Part shown: one piece after another, positions 34,920 through 44,757 of the stretch
How positions within the stretch are numbered: position 1 is the first letter of the stretch
Layout: each line of letters begins with the position of its first letter
Origin: Ligula intestinalis
Taxonomy: Eukaryota > Platyhelminthes > Cestoda > Diphyllobothriidea > Diphyllobothriidae
Assembly (NCBI GenBank): GCA_036362985.1
Contig: JAYGXS010000005.1
Coordinates: forward strand, 27,127,969 to 27,191,968
Reading direction: 5' to 3'
DNA length: 64,000 nucleotides
Made by a program: the position numbers and the translations under genes
Notes under the pieces: generated by a model
What the model saw: the letters and a program-made list of their open reading frames with translations, nothing else
Databases searched by the model: none
Told to the model about the DNA's origin: nothing

Positions 34920-34946
34920 CCAGATGCTATCATACACCCCTTACTG

Positions 34947-34949
<3 letters not shown>

Positions 34950-34992
<43 letters not shown>
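34950..34992. repeat. (TA)n microsatellite 1
   Basis: An uninterrupted TA run of about 40 bp at the junction between the plus-oriented 368-bp units and the inverted one. Confidence 0.95.
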
Positions 34993-34994
<2 letters not shown>

Positions 34995-34999
34995 TTATA

Positions 35000-35405
35000 T
35001 ATGTTCACTGAGCAACGTGCAAACACCGATCGCATAGGCTTCCGAAATACACAAAGTTCGTATGGTGGTCAGAGGTCCCCAACGGGTGACCACCTCCCAG
35101 GCCGATTCCGGCCAATTTATAATAGCAGTAAGTGTGGTATGACAGCCTCTGGGAGTAACTTGATACAGAACTGTTTCGGGCTTATTAGCCTTCATCAGCC
35201 AAGTATAACCCTGAACACCAGCTGGTCGTACCACACAAACAATCGCACGCACAGACGGCGCCGTTGGTCCTCCACTGGAGTCTATCAGATGGGTCATAAG
35301 CACTTCATCGTACCACATTTCATCAGCTTCACGCCACCTGCCATTTGCTGTCGGGTATGAATTAACTCAGAAATGTGCGAACACCGATCGAATAGGCTTC
35401 CGAAT
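35000..35405 (-). repeat. Inverted 368-bp hammerhead unit
   Basis: Complement of the 33891-34945 units. The caccgatcgNataggcttcc motif occurs at both ends (35025 and 35383), so slightly more than one unit is present. TA tracts flank it on both sides (34950-34992 and 35410-35430). Confidence 0.75.
35151..35211 (-). ncRNA. Hammerhead ribozyme in the inverted unit
   Basis: Minus strand: GGGU, core CUGAUGA, stem II GGCU-AAUA-AGCC, GAAA, ACAG/CUGU, cleavage base A, then stem I UCAAGU. All core residues match the plus-strand units. Confidence 0.85.
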
Positions 35406-35409
35406 AAAC

Positions 35410-35430
35410 ATATATATATATATATATATT
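35410..35430. repeat. (TA)n microsatellite 2
   Basis: A TA run of about 20 bp between the inverted 368-bp unit and PLE-3. Confidence 0.9.
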
Positions 35431-35508
35431 GGTGATTGAAGCGAAAAAGCGTGTCCCCGGACATAAATGAGAAGAAGAGGCGATCTCGGGAATAATGGTT
35501 ATAATATC

Positions 35509-35552
35509 CTGACGTTTCGAAAACGTACAGGCTTGCATCGTCGGTGGTTGGT
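35509..35552 (-). ncRNA. Degenerate PLE-3 hammerhead end (minus)
   Basis: Minus strand: CCGACGA at the CUGANGA position, stem II region, then UCGAAACGUC. The 3' core GAAAC-GUC is intact, while U4 of the 5' core is C. Probably inactive. Confidence 0.5.
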
Positions 35553-35622
35553 GTTTGTACACGCCTCACAGTGTTTTATAGGTGTAACAACTGACTTCTC
35601 GTTCGCTTTCCGTCTATTGGCG

Positions 35623-36213
35623 CTAGATCCCCTGCGGGGGCGGGGCTGGAGCTCCGTCATCGTCCTGCTGACCAGGGTTTCTCGCCGTCACCTCGTCGGA
35701 GGGGGAGGGCAGTGTTCGCCTGCCAGCGGTCATTGCTCGCGTCTGCATCGATCGTGTTGGTGCCGCATGTCCTGCTGGCTTCCCCCGTTGGCACTTTCCC
35801 GTGTTCGTCCCGCCGGCGGAATATCGAACCCCGCCATCAGTGTTTATGCAGAGACTGTTGTCATGTGCAACTGCTTTCAAGCCCGACAGGAGGTCTTGTT
35901 GATTCACGTTGCCTGCGGCGTCGCTGACGGCTGCATTGGTGTCTGGGGTAGGTTCCCGGACGCCTGTATTCTGGCCCGGTGTGGTGTTGCTAGTCGTTGC
36001 GACCCGTCTGACTTCCTGCCGGTGATTTCGCTGATTGAGCCGCACGCGTAACGCCTGGTAAGCCGCCGGGAGAATCGTACAGCGGTTGATGGAATTTGGT
36101 GCAGTGTGCCATGCTTCAAGTGTTTCTCTGGCTGTCCGGTCACTACCTCGGGCTAGGATTTCAGCGTCATCAAAAGCGAAGGTGTGTCCAGGAGCCGAAC
36201 AATGTTCCGCCAC
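35623..36213 (-). pseudogene. PLE-3 GIY-YIG C-terminal half
   Basis: A 196-codon frame beginning MAEHCSAPGHTFAFDDAEIL, then RGSDRTARETLEAWHTA and CTILPAAYQALRVRL. This is the second half of the PLE endonuclease module followed by a low-complexity tail. The YVG catalytic part is missing because the copy is truncated at 36213. The same motifs in the same order occur in PLE-5 (38699-38905). Frames in other registers here are shadows of the high GC content. Confidence 0.7.
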
Positions 36214-36258
36214 CTCCGACGATGCAAGCCTGCACGCTTTCGAAACGTCAGGATATTA
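36212..36258 (+). ncRNA. Degenerate PLE-3 hammerhead end (plus)
   Basis: Plus-strand mirror of 35509-35552: CCGACGA, a stem II with GC-rich arms and UCGAAACGUC. It has the same U4-to-C change in the core. Confidence 0.5.
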
Positions 36259-36293
36259 TACCCATTATTCCCGAGATCGCCTCTTCTTCTCAA

Positions 36294-36294
36294 A

Positions 36295-36336
<42 letters not shown>

Positions 36337-36337
36337 A
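36294..36337. repeat. (TA)n microsatellite 3
   Basis: A TA run of about 44 bp with one TACA interruption, separating PLE-3 from PLE-4. Confidence 0.9.
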
Positions 36338-36407
36338 ACCGATCATCATCCCCCCAAAGAAGCCGAAGAAGAAAACAAGGTGCTGTCCTGGACCACACTG
36401 CAATTGT

Positions 36408-36450
36408 GCTGTCGTTTCAGATATACACTATATTTCATCATCAGAATGGT
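36408..36450 (-). ncRNA. Hammerhead-like PLE-4 end (minus)
   Basis: Minus strand: intact CUGAUGA, stem II with AUAUA/UAUAU, GAAAC, then GAC instead of GUC. The stem III/cleavage-site change probably weakens it. Confidence 0.5.
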
Positions 36451-37078
36451 GGGTTGTGTGTTCATGTTTGCCGAGGTTTTGTATGCCGCGCAGCCGATCT
36501 GGTGTTGTAGCGATGGCTGACACACGTGCACTGAACTTCGTTTTGTCAATGGGCGGCTGGCGCCCATATGTGTCATCCTTTGCCTGTCCGATTGTCATTA
36601 ACACATCTAAGTTTACCAGCCACGTAGTGTGACCACTGCCTGTCCTCCGCTATTAGCCGGATGCGTAGATCAGCCCTCCTTTCGGGTCCGGCGTCCGTCG
36701 GTGTGTACGTGAGTCATCCCGGTCGTGTCCGTAGCGAAGGGCCCTCTCTGCCCGTCCTCCTACATCCCCCGTCGCCTGTCCGCATGTTGTTGTCGCCATC
36801 AAGTCTGTGTGCGCATCGTGTGCACTTGGCTGGCTACTATCGGCTTTACTTCCATACTCGGGTGGCTGGACCGGTTTTCATGTAAAGTGCGGAGCCGGCT
36901 CACATGTTTGGGCTCGTCGGGGACCCGGCTCACATGTTTGCGCTCGTCGGTGGATTGATGACTCATGTCGGCTATTTGAGTGGCGATAAGATCTCCTCCC
37001 CTGCCGCGTCGGTTATCTATGCTGACGAAGTTGCAAGGTGCTCGCTTGCGCAGGCAGCCTCGTCGAAGCTGATTAGAG

Positions 37079-37654
37079 TCATGTCCGGAGGGCCTGATAG
37101 GCTGGATTTAAATCAATATTTCTGTTGATTGTGCCCACGCATGCCCAACTTTCAAGCATCAATTTTGTCATCTTGTCGTTGGATCGGCCGATGATAATGG
37201 CGTTTTCGAAAGTGAAATTGTCCTTCTTCTGTTCCGCGTCGCCGTAAACCAGTGAAAGTTGTTTCCTCGCGATCGACAACAAGTTGATCTTCATGCAATC
37301 TTGTACAGGGGCGTTTACCCGTTTCACCAACATACATTGCACTGTAATTCTGGCATGGAATGCTGAAGACCACTAAAGACCCGTTGCCGGAAGCTAGTCC
37401 TGAGGTCTCATTTTCTGCTGTCGGATGGTTGAATCGGGATTTTGGGCCACCCCAATTCCAAACTGTCCCCTCCGAAACATTTTTCCCGAAGCGATTGCTA
37501 ACTCGAAATTTGGTTTTTGGTGGTTTAGTTGAAATCGGATCAGCCTTCGTCGGCACTCACGTATAAAGGATCGCGGATAATCGTAAGTTATTGACAAATA
37601 ATTTAAGTAGTTTGACTCCGCCTTCATCCAAACATGCAGGAACACACAACCCAC
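37079..37654 (-). pseudogene. PLE-4 GIY-YIG endonuclease domain
   Basis: Minus-strand pieces: VVFSIPCQNYSAMYVGETGK and TRLHEDQL (37152-37556, first half), then KQLSLVYGDAEQKKDNFTF, IIIGRSNDKMTKLMLESW and NPAYQALR (37079-37342). One frameshift separates the halves. The second Cys of the usual CxxC is Tyr. A piece of RT thumb lies before it (37394-37654). Confidence 0.7.
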
Positions 37655-37696
37655 AAAATTGATAATGGAAGGTAGTGCATTTCTGAAACGTCAGCA
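37650..37696 (+). ncRNA. Hammerhead-like PLE-4 end (plus)
   Basis: UUGAUAA at the 5' core position, stem II region, CUGAAACGUC and AGC. Two 5' core bases are changed, so it is a relic. Confidence 0.4.
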
Positions 37697-38050
37697 CAAT
37701 GACAGTGTGCTCCACGACAGCGCCTTGTTTTCTTCTTCACCCTTCTGGGGGATGACGATTGGGAGTGCCCGAATCATTCGCCTGCCATGATCTGTCACCC
37801 ACCGTTTTGCCAGACTTCTGTTCACCGATGGCCTGTAAGACAAGCTTGTCGAGCGTACATGGTTGTCAAGACATCTGTGGATAAATTGCATCTGCGCGTA
37901 CGTTGAAGACAACTGGAGGGAAGATACTTCCCAACTTCGTGCGGACTGAAGCGCTTCGCACACAAAAATATTGCCAATTGAAGCGAAAATCCGAGTCCCT
38001 GGGCATAAATGAGACGAAGAGGCGATCACGGGAACCATAGTTTTACTTTT

Positions 38051-38092
38051 CTAACGCTTCAAAAGCGTACAGGCTTCCGTCATCAGAGGTGG
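38051..38092 (-). ncRNA. Degenerate PLE-5 hammerhead end
   Basis: Minus strand: intact CUGAUGA, but the 3' core reads GAAGCGUU instead of GAAACGUC. Inactive by the usual sequence rules. Confidence 0.45.
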
Positions 38093-38099
38093 GAGTTGT

Positions 38100-38698
38100 A
38101 CCGCGCCTCACAATATTTATAGTAGGTGACATTCATAATCAATACGGTTTAAGCTAATGCAAAGGAAGGGGAGCCGGGGCATGAGAGGGATGCTCTATCA
38201 TCGACGCGAATTAGTTTCAGTCCAGAAATTTCCCATGGGATTCTCCAATTCGCACCTGTGCGGCTGACATTGATGTAAGCTGCCGTCCATTGGCGGTGTT
38301 CATGTTCGCTTAAACGCGTTAATCTGGTTTTCTATCTGCAGAATGAGCGGATGCAGTGGCTATGTTTATAATTGCTCTTTCCGTTTGTGGTCCATCTACG
38401 AATGTGTCCATCATGGGCTCACAAGGGATCGAATTAACGTCAGATTCTGCTGTTCGCACCTATGCCACTGTCATTGATCTCAGCAGCCGTCCTATTCCGG
38501 TGGTCCCGTTTGTGTTCATACGTACATCCGGTGTCACACCTGCAGAATGAGCGGATGAAGCGGCTATGCTGGCGATTGCCCCTTCCGATTGTGGTGCAGC
38601 TGCGTGTGTGTCCACCATGGGCTCACGAGGGCCCGGAATTTACGTTCCAGCTGATTTAGTGTTCAATTTTTTTCTTCATTGAGTTTGTTTCGGAGGGC
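38100..38698 (-). other. PLE-5 3' tail
   Basis: Region between the GIY-YIG frame and the hammerhead end. It has an internal repeat: two variants of a block with gcagaatgagcggatg at about 38339-38354 and 38541-38556, about 200 bp apart. No protein is supported. Confidence 0.45.
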
Positions 38699-38990
38699 TT
38701 AGTAGGCTGTAGGAAGTGAGACACAACGGTTAATTGAGGTTGTTCCCGTGTGCCAGGTCCCGATTATTTCCCTCACCACGCAGTCATTTCCTCGACCCAG
38801 AATTTTGGCATTCTGGAAGGAGAATGTTCGTCCAACATTTGCACAGTGTTCCGCCACCAACGAAAGTCGCTGCCTTTGATCTGCAGCCCCGCTGTGTTCT
38901 GCCATCTAGTACTGAAAGCGCATTCCATTCTCTCCGACATAGTTTACCGCACAGGAATCACATTTTATTCGGTAAACGATGTTTGTGGTT
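38699..38990 (-). pseudogene. PLE-5 GIY-YIG endonuclease domain
   Basis: Minus strand: IVYRIKCDSCAVNYVGENGM in one frame near 38930-38990, then VAEHCANVGRTFSFQNAKIL and RGNDCVVREIIGTWHTGTTS (38699-38905). The order and the CxxC-YVGE block are those of the PLE endonuclease. A frame change after the YVGE block breaks it. Confidence 0.7.
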
Positions 38991-39338
38991 TCGCCTCGGG
39001 GCAGGGGTTCCCTTGGCCGCATGACGAGATGTCATATTGTAGCCTCTGGTCGGTGGTCAATGCTGATCCCCAGGGGTTTTAATAGACGGGAAACTGCCTC
39101 AGAAACGCCCTCAATGTATGGTAGCGCACGCCAAAATTTCGGTTGCTGGGCTGCCGGCTCTTCATTCGATCGGACCTGTCTGCCGCGTTCGATGAAATTT
39201 CGAGAATATCCGTTGGCCTAGAAGAGACGCTGGAGGTATCGTACTTCAAACCTCCGACCCTGCGGCTTTCTGCAGTGTGTTTATGCCCGTTTGCACAGCG
39301 TTCGCACACAACTGCGTTTGTGGCATGCCGGGTGTTTT

Positions 39339-40413
39339 CTATGGTACCTTAGGATAGGGGCGTATTGGTGGCCTTCCTATACACCGTCGTTTTGAGCCTA
39401 CATTGGGATTTCGATGGATGAGGACGTCTGGGACCGGCAGGTGGTTGTTGTTTTCAGCCTCCATCGTAAACTGGATATCAGGGAAGACAGAATTCAGGAG
39501 ATCATGAAATACCTGGAATTTTTCTCGCTCAATGATGACAAATTTATCGTCAATATATCGACTCCAGAACTTGGGCTGATAGTTTACGAGCACGATCGCC
39601 TCTAGTTTTTGGAGAACAGCTTCTGCGATGAAACCCGACAGTGGCGACTCCTTCGGGGTCCTCTTGATCTGTTCGTACGTTGTCCCCTCGAAGGTGAAGT
39701 ACGTCTTCAAGCAGAATGTTAATAGTTGGACGAGATGTCTTCGTTTCACCATCTTGCCCGTCTCATCGTACTGGCTCTCTAAAAGCTCGCTGATTGTGTC
39801 AACGGCCAGGTCTTTTGGGATCGAGATAAAGATAGAGGTGACTTCGAATGACACCATGACCTCATCTTCAGTGGGTTGCACTTCCTTAAGACGTTCCAGA
39901 AATTGAGTGGCTGAGCAGACCGTTCGAAGTCAGTGGCTTCAGATGTCGAGATAACCATTTAGCCAGATTGAATGTTGGTGCTCCACTCAATGACACGATC
40001 GGCTGGCGGGAAATCCCAGCTTTGTGTACCTTTGGTAAACCGTAGAACCTCGCTACGGCCGCATCTGTTGGCTTTATGGCCAGTCGTACCCACTTGGTGA
40101 TCACGTTGCTACTTTGCATTTCGATGAGCAATTTGTCCAGTTGTGCCATCAGCTTCTTCATCGATGCCTCATCACATGGAAGGTACGCTTGTCGGTCCTC
40201 CAGCAGAGCGTTGGTCTTTTGAATGTACACGCTCTTATCCAGCACCACAGTGGAACGTCCTTTGTCTGCTGGGAGAATTGCAATACTGGTGTCAGCCCTC
40301 AGTGCTTTGAGTGCACTCTCCTCTGCTCGGGTAATGATTGCGCGTGGTTTGTGCGCTATCACCAAGGTTGTTACCTGTTGCCGAATAAGGTGCTTCGTCT
40401 CGTCAGATTCCAC
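39339..40413 (-). pseudogene. PLE-5 reverse transcriptase
   Basis: Two long minus-strand frames. 39886-40413 (175 codons) has SIAILPADKGRSTVVLD and ARFYGLPKVHKAGISRQPIV (fingers). 39339-39881 (180 codons) has VMVSFEVTSIFISIPKDLAV (motif A, where the usual Asp is Glu), ESPLSGFIAEAVLQKLE (motif B) and KFWSRYIDDKFVIIE (motif C, both Asp present), then the thumb VFPDIQFTME. The frames are offset near 39885. Confidence 0.8.
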
Positions 40414-40419
40414 GGTTTG

Positions 40420-40700
40420 TTAAAGAATCAATTCGACCGTTGCGACATGGTTGATTGGGTCAGCATCAGTGGTGTTAAAGCAAGCTTCGTGGCTCAGTAC
40501 TTTTACTTGTAATGGTGTCAGCTGTTGAAAGGATATATTGTGCACAAGAACTTCGCTCTCCTCTTGCAATGAGTTGAATAGCTTTCTCAGCTTCTCGCCC
40601 AGTTCTACACCTCTTTTCATCGGTAGATGTCTGGCCCGTTTGGTGATCACATGTCGCAACAGCACGCCTCCATTGTCTCCGATAAGTTCGGTGCATTGTT
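40420..40700 (-). pseudogene. PLE-5 N-terminal domain
   Basis: Frame with NSLQEESEVLVHNISFQQLT followed by PLQVKVLS and CFNTTDADPI, equivalent to the LSPQQLALLS...FN region of PLE-1. The open frame runs on to 40773, but its first codons fall in satellite DNA, so the true 5' end of the PLE is missing. Confidence 0.6.
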
Positions 40701-40701
40701 T

Positions 40702-43700
40702 GATCAGAAATGCATTTCTCTGGAGATTAAAAAACCTGACATTTCTTAACCGGTATATCAACCAGAAAGCCAATAGGGAGAGCGGGGGACCCTATAATGA
40801 GCTGGACCCGTAGCAGCTGTGTAAAGCAGTGGCAGAATACCGGTGAAACACGTGTCTGGGCATCTTAGCAGGTTCCTAGCCTGTTAGTATGGTAAGTAAC
40901 AATGTCAATTTATGCTACTTTAGACTGTGATGTGGGTGCAGGTGTATATTTTATTGGGGTTGGCAGGTTTTAACACAAACGTACACTAACAATTTCGGTC
41001 TATGCCTATAGGCTTATAGATACTGATAAAAACCGCGATCAGAATTTAATTTCTCTGTAGATTTGAAACCTAAATTTTCTAAACCGCTATATCAACCAGA
41101 AAGCAGAAAGCGTAAGCGGGGGACACACTGAAGAGATGGACCCCAAGCAGCTGTGTCAAAATTGGCAGTATACCAGAGAAACACGAGTGTAGGCATTTTA
41201 TCAAGTACCTAGCCTGTTAGTTTGGTAAGGGTTAACGTCAATTTATATTACTTCAGACTGTCCTGTGGCAGCAGGTGTATATTGACGAGTGTCAATGCAA
41301 AAATACACTGACAATTTCGGTCTACGCCTATAGACCTGAAGTTTTTTAACTGGTGTATCAAACAGAAAAGAGAAAGCGTAGGCGGGAAAGACACTTATAT
41401 AAACCGCGATCAGATATAAAGTTGTCGGGAAATTAAAAAAACCTGAACTTTCTAAAGCGGTTTATCAACCAGAAAGCAAAAAGGGAAAGCGGGGAACCTA
41501 CTGATGGGACAGAACCCTCGAAGCTGTGTCAAGCGGCGGCAGAATACCGGCGAAACACGTATCTTGGCCTTTTTATCAAATACATAGCCTATTAAATATG
41601 GTAAATAACAACGTCAATTTATACAAGGCATGAATCTTCTGTGGCAGTGAGTGTTTATTTCATTGTGTTTGACGGGTTTTAGCACAAATAAACATATTCA
41701 ATATTGGTCTACGCCTATATACCTTATATTTACTGATAAACACCATGATGCGGAATTAATTTCTCTGGAGATTATAAATCTTTTTTTCTAAACCGGTATA
41801 TTAACCAGAAAGGAGACACAGAACGCTTGGGATACACTGATGAGCCAAAGCCCTAGCAGCTGTGTCAAGCAGCGACATAATTCCGGTGAAAAACGTATCT
41901 CGGCCTTTTATCGAGTACATAGCCTGTTAAATATGGTAAATGGCAACGTCAATTTATGCAAGCTAAGACTCTCCTGTGGCATTGGGTGTCTATTGTATAA
42001 ACAATATCAATTCTGGTCTACCCTTAAAGACCTTACATATACAGAAATATATCGCAATAACAAATAAATTTATCTTGAGAATAAAAACATAAACTTTCAA
42101 AACCAAGTAAATCAACCAGAAAACAGTAAGTGAGAGCGGGGGACCACTGATGAGTCAGACCCCTAGCAGCTTTGTCAAGCAGCGACATAATACCGGCTTA
42201 ACATGTGTTTGGGCATTTTTGAAGTATCTAGCCTATTATTATGATAAGTGACAACGTCAATTTATACTACCTAAGACTGTGCTGTGGTAGCAGGTGTATA
42301 TTTCATTGGGCTTGACGCGTTAAAACACAAATATACACGAATAATTTCGGTCAATGCCTAAAGCCCTTGTATATTCTGATATATACCGTGATCAGAAAAA
42401 TAATTTCGCGCGAGATTAACTACCTGAACAGTCAAAACCGGTATATCAACCAGAAAGAGGATAGAGAAAATGGAGAATTCACTTATGAGCCGGACCCCAA
42501 GCATATCTGTAAAACAGCGAAAGAACACAGGCAAAACACGTGTCTTCACCTTATAAGACGTACCTCACGTGTTAGTAAGGTGAGTGACAACGTCAATTTA
42601 TAATGCAAAGGCTATCCTGTGGCAGCAGATGTATATTTCATTGACCTTACGGGTTAAAACACAAATATACACTTTCAATTTCTGTCTACTCTTAGAGACC
42701 TCATATATGTTTATACTGATATATACCGCGATAAGAAATAAATTGCTTTGGAGATAAATAACCTGAACTTTCAAAACCAATTATATCAACCAGAAAGCAG
42801 TAAGGGTAAGCGGGGGACCCACTGATGAGCCAGACCCATAGCAGCTGTGTCAAGCAGAGGCACAATACCAGATAACCCCGGTTCTGGGCATTTTAGCAAG
42901 CAACCAGCTTGAGGGTATGGTAAGTGACAACGTCAATTCATACTACTTAAAATGTCCTGTGGAAGCAGGTGTATAGTTAATTGTGCTTGACGGGTTTAAG
43001 CCAATAGCCCTTATATATTGATAGATACCACGATCAGAAATTAAGTTGTCGGGAGATTAAAAAACATGAAATTTCTTAACCGGTATATTGACCAGAAAGC
43101 ACATAGAGAAAGCGGGGAAACCATTGATGGGACAGACCCCTAGCAGCTGTGTAAACCAGCGGCAGAATACCGGCAGAACACGTTTCTAGGCATTTTAGCA
43201 AAAAACCAACCTGTAAGTATGGTTAATGACAATGCCAAATTATACAACCTAAGTCTAAACTGTGGCAGCAGGTGTATATTTTATAGGGGATGATGGGTTT
43301 CAAATCAAATTTGCAACTTAAGTTTCACTTTACGCCTACAGACCTTATATATACTGATATACACCACGATCAAAATAAATTTATCTAGAGGTTAAAAGCC
43401 TGATGTCAAAACTGGTATATTCACCAGAAAACAAGAAGTGAGAGGACAGACCCACTGAGGAGCTGGACCCCTAGCAGCTGTGTCAAGTAGCGTTAGTATA
43501 ACAGCCAAAAACGTGTCTGGACGTTTTATCAAGTACCTACCCTCTTAGTATGGTAAGTGACAACGACAAATTATACCACTTAGGACTGTCCTGTGGCAGC
43601 AGGTGTATATATATCATTGGTGTTTACGTGTATCAACACAAATATAGACTCAAAATGTCGGTCTACACCTGTAGACCTTATAGATACTGATATATTCGAA

Positions 43701-44757
43701 GATCAAAAATAATTTCTCTAGAGATAAATACCTGAACTTCCTTAACGGGTATATTGACCAGAAAGCATATAGGTAAAGTGGGGTACACACTGCTGAGCCG
43801 GACTCCTAGCAGCTGTGTCAAGCAGCGGCAAAATACCGTTAAAACAAGTGTCTGGGCATTTTAGCAGGTACCCAGCCTGATTCTATGGAAAGTAAAAACG
43901 TCAATTTAAACTACTTAAGACTGTCCTATGGCAGCAGATGCATATTTCATTCGGGTTGTCAGGTTTCAACACAAATATACACTTACGATTTCGGTCTAAT
44001 CCTATAGACCTTATATATACCGATATATACCACTATCAGAAATTTATTTCTCTGGAGATTAAAAACCTACACTTTCTTTACCGGTACATCAACCAGAAAG
44101 CAGATAGAGAAAGCGGGGGAATCACTGAGGAGCCGGACTCCTAGCAGCTGTGTCAAATATCGGAAGAATACTTGTGAAAAAGTGGCTGGGCGTTTTATCG
44201 AGTACCTTGTCTGTTAGCATGGTAAGTGTCAAAGTCAACTTATACAACGTAGGACTGTCCTGTGGCAGCAAGTATATATGTTATAGGGGATGATGGGTTT
44301 CAGCACAAATACGCACTTACAATTTCGCTTTACGCCTATACACCTTATGTATACTGTTATATTCCGCGATGATGAATTAATTTTTCTGGAGATTGGAAGC
44401 CTGAATTTTCTAAACCGGTTTAACATCCAGAAAGAAAGAAGGGAAAGGGGGGACCCACTGAGGAGCCGGACCCCTAGCAGTTGTGTCAAGTAGCGGCAGA
44501 ATACAGGCAAAACACGTGTCTGGGCGTTTTTATCAAGTACCTACCCTGTTTGTATGGTCAGTGACAACGTCAATTTATACGACGTAATACTGTCTTGTGG
44601 CAGCAGGTCTATATTTTTATTGGGTTTGACGGGTTCCAGCACAAATATACACTTAAAATTTTATTATTCGCCTATAGACATTAAAGATACTGATATGTAC
44701 CACGATCAACAAATAATTTCTCTGGATGTTAAAAACCTGAACTTTCGAAACCGGTAT
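40702..44757 (+). repeat. 333-bp hammerhead satellite, array 1 (12 monomers)
   Basis: Monomers recur at gatcaga-like starts near 40702, 41037, 41406, 41745, 42053, 42389, 42729, 43028, 43364, 43700, 44034 and 44365, with a partial 13th at 44700. Each has the blocks aaccggtatatcaaccagaa, agcagctgtgtcaagcagcg, gtaagtgacaacgtcaattt and acaaatatacacttacaatt. The first two thirds of each monomer form a hammerhead ribozyme in consensus: stem I ACCCA/UGGG, CUGAUGA, stem II GCCGG/CCGGC around an inner GCUG/CAGC hairpin, GAAAC, ACGUGUC. The size and ribozyme resemble the Sm-alpha satellite of schistosomes. Monomers differ from each other by 15-25%, so the array is old. Confidence 0.85.
44449..44524 (+). 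ncRNA. Satellite hammerhead, monomer 12
   Basis: Stem I ACCCA/UGGG, core CUGAGGA (position 7 variant), stem II GCCGG with an imperfect partner CAGGC, 3' core AAAAC in place of GAAAC, then ACGUGUC. One of the better preserved monomers, but G12 is mutated. Confidence 0.55.

Larger units (their letters stand above)
33891..34945 (+). repeat. Tandem 368-bp hammerhead-bearing units (2.9 copies)
   Basis: Units start at 33891, 34259 and 34627 (gacctctgac), so the period is exactly 368 bp. A degenerate partial unit precedes at 33780-33890, and the third unit is cut by a (TA)n tract at 34950. Each unit has one hammerhead ribozyme at the same place. Tandem head-to-tail PLE terminal repeats and retrozyme-like elements both fit; no RT or endonuclease frame is present. 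The units are about 95% alike, so the array is fairly young. Confidence 0.75.
35431..36293. mobile_element. PLE-3 fragment: minus GIY-YIG bracketed by opposed hammerhead ends
   Basis: The minus-strand C-terminal GIY-YIG part (35623-36213) is followed by its own tail and hammerhead-like end (35509-35552). On the other side, directly at the truncated 5' end of the frame, lies the same tail in plus orientation (36212-36293). Both tails end at the same ccgagatcgcctcttcttct block next to a TA tract. This is a 5'-truncated PLE with an inverted terminal piece at its 5' side, like PLE-1 in miniature. It is much more GC-rich than the AT-rich DNA around it. Confidence 0.7.
36340..37770 (-). mobile_element. 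PLE-4 fragment with inverted hammerhead-bearing ends
   Basis: The ends 36340-36470 and 37640-37770 are inverted copies: the left complement reads ctgaaacgacagcacaattg and the right reads ctgaaacgtcagcacaatga; both continue into ccttgttttcttcttc. Between them lies a minus-strand GIY-YIG domain of the PLE-1 type with a GC-rich 3' tail (36480-37080). The RT is absent. Confidence 0.7.
37965..40700 (-). mobile_element. PLE-5, nearly complete, 5' end abutting the satellite
   Basis: The most complete PLE in the window. From 5' to 3' on the minus strand: N-terminal domain (40420-40700), RT0 and fingers (39886-40413), RT palm (39339-39881), GIY-YIG (38699-38990), and tail with a hammerhead-like end (38051-38092). 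The tail is homologous to that of PLE-3 (attgaagcgaaaa, aNgaagaggcgatc). Its 5' end stops where satellite array 1 begins (40702). Frameshifts divide the protein. Confidence 0.8.

Noticed and set aside
34021..35318. Repeated open frames of about 60-140 codons (MTHLIDSSGGPTAPS-type) in the 368-bp units on both strands
   Set aside because: They are conserved only because the units are young duplicates. They overlap the hammerhead and have no known domain.
35467..36051. Long plus-strand frame of 194 codons
   Set aside because: Antisense to the PLE-3 GIY-YIG frame; high GC content keeps several registers open.
40702..44757. CRISPR-like array because of regular spacing
   Set aside because: The whole 333-bp unit repeats, not a short repeat with unique spacers, and the genome is eukaryotic.
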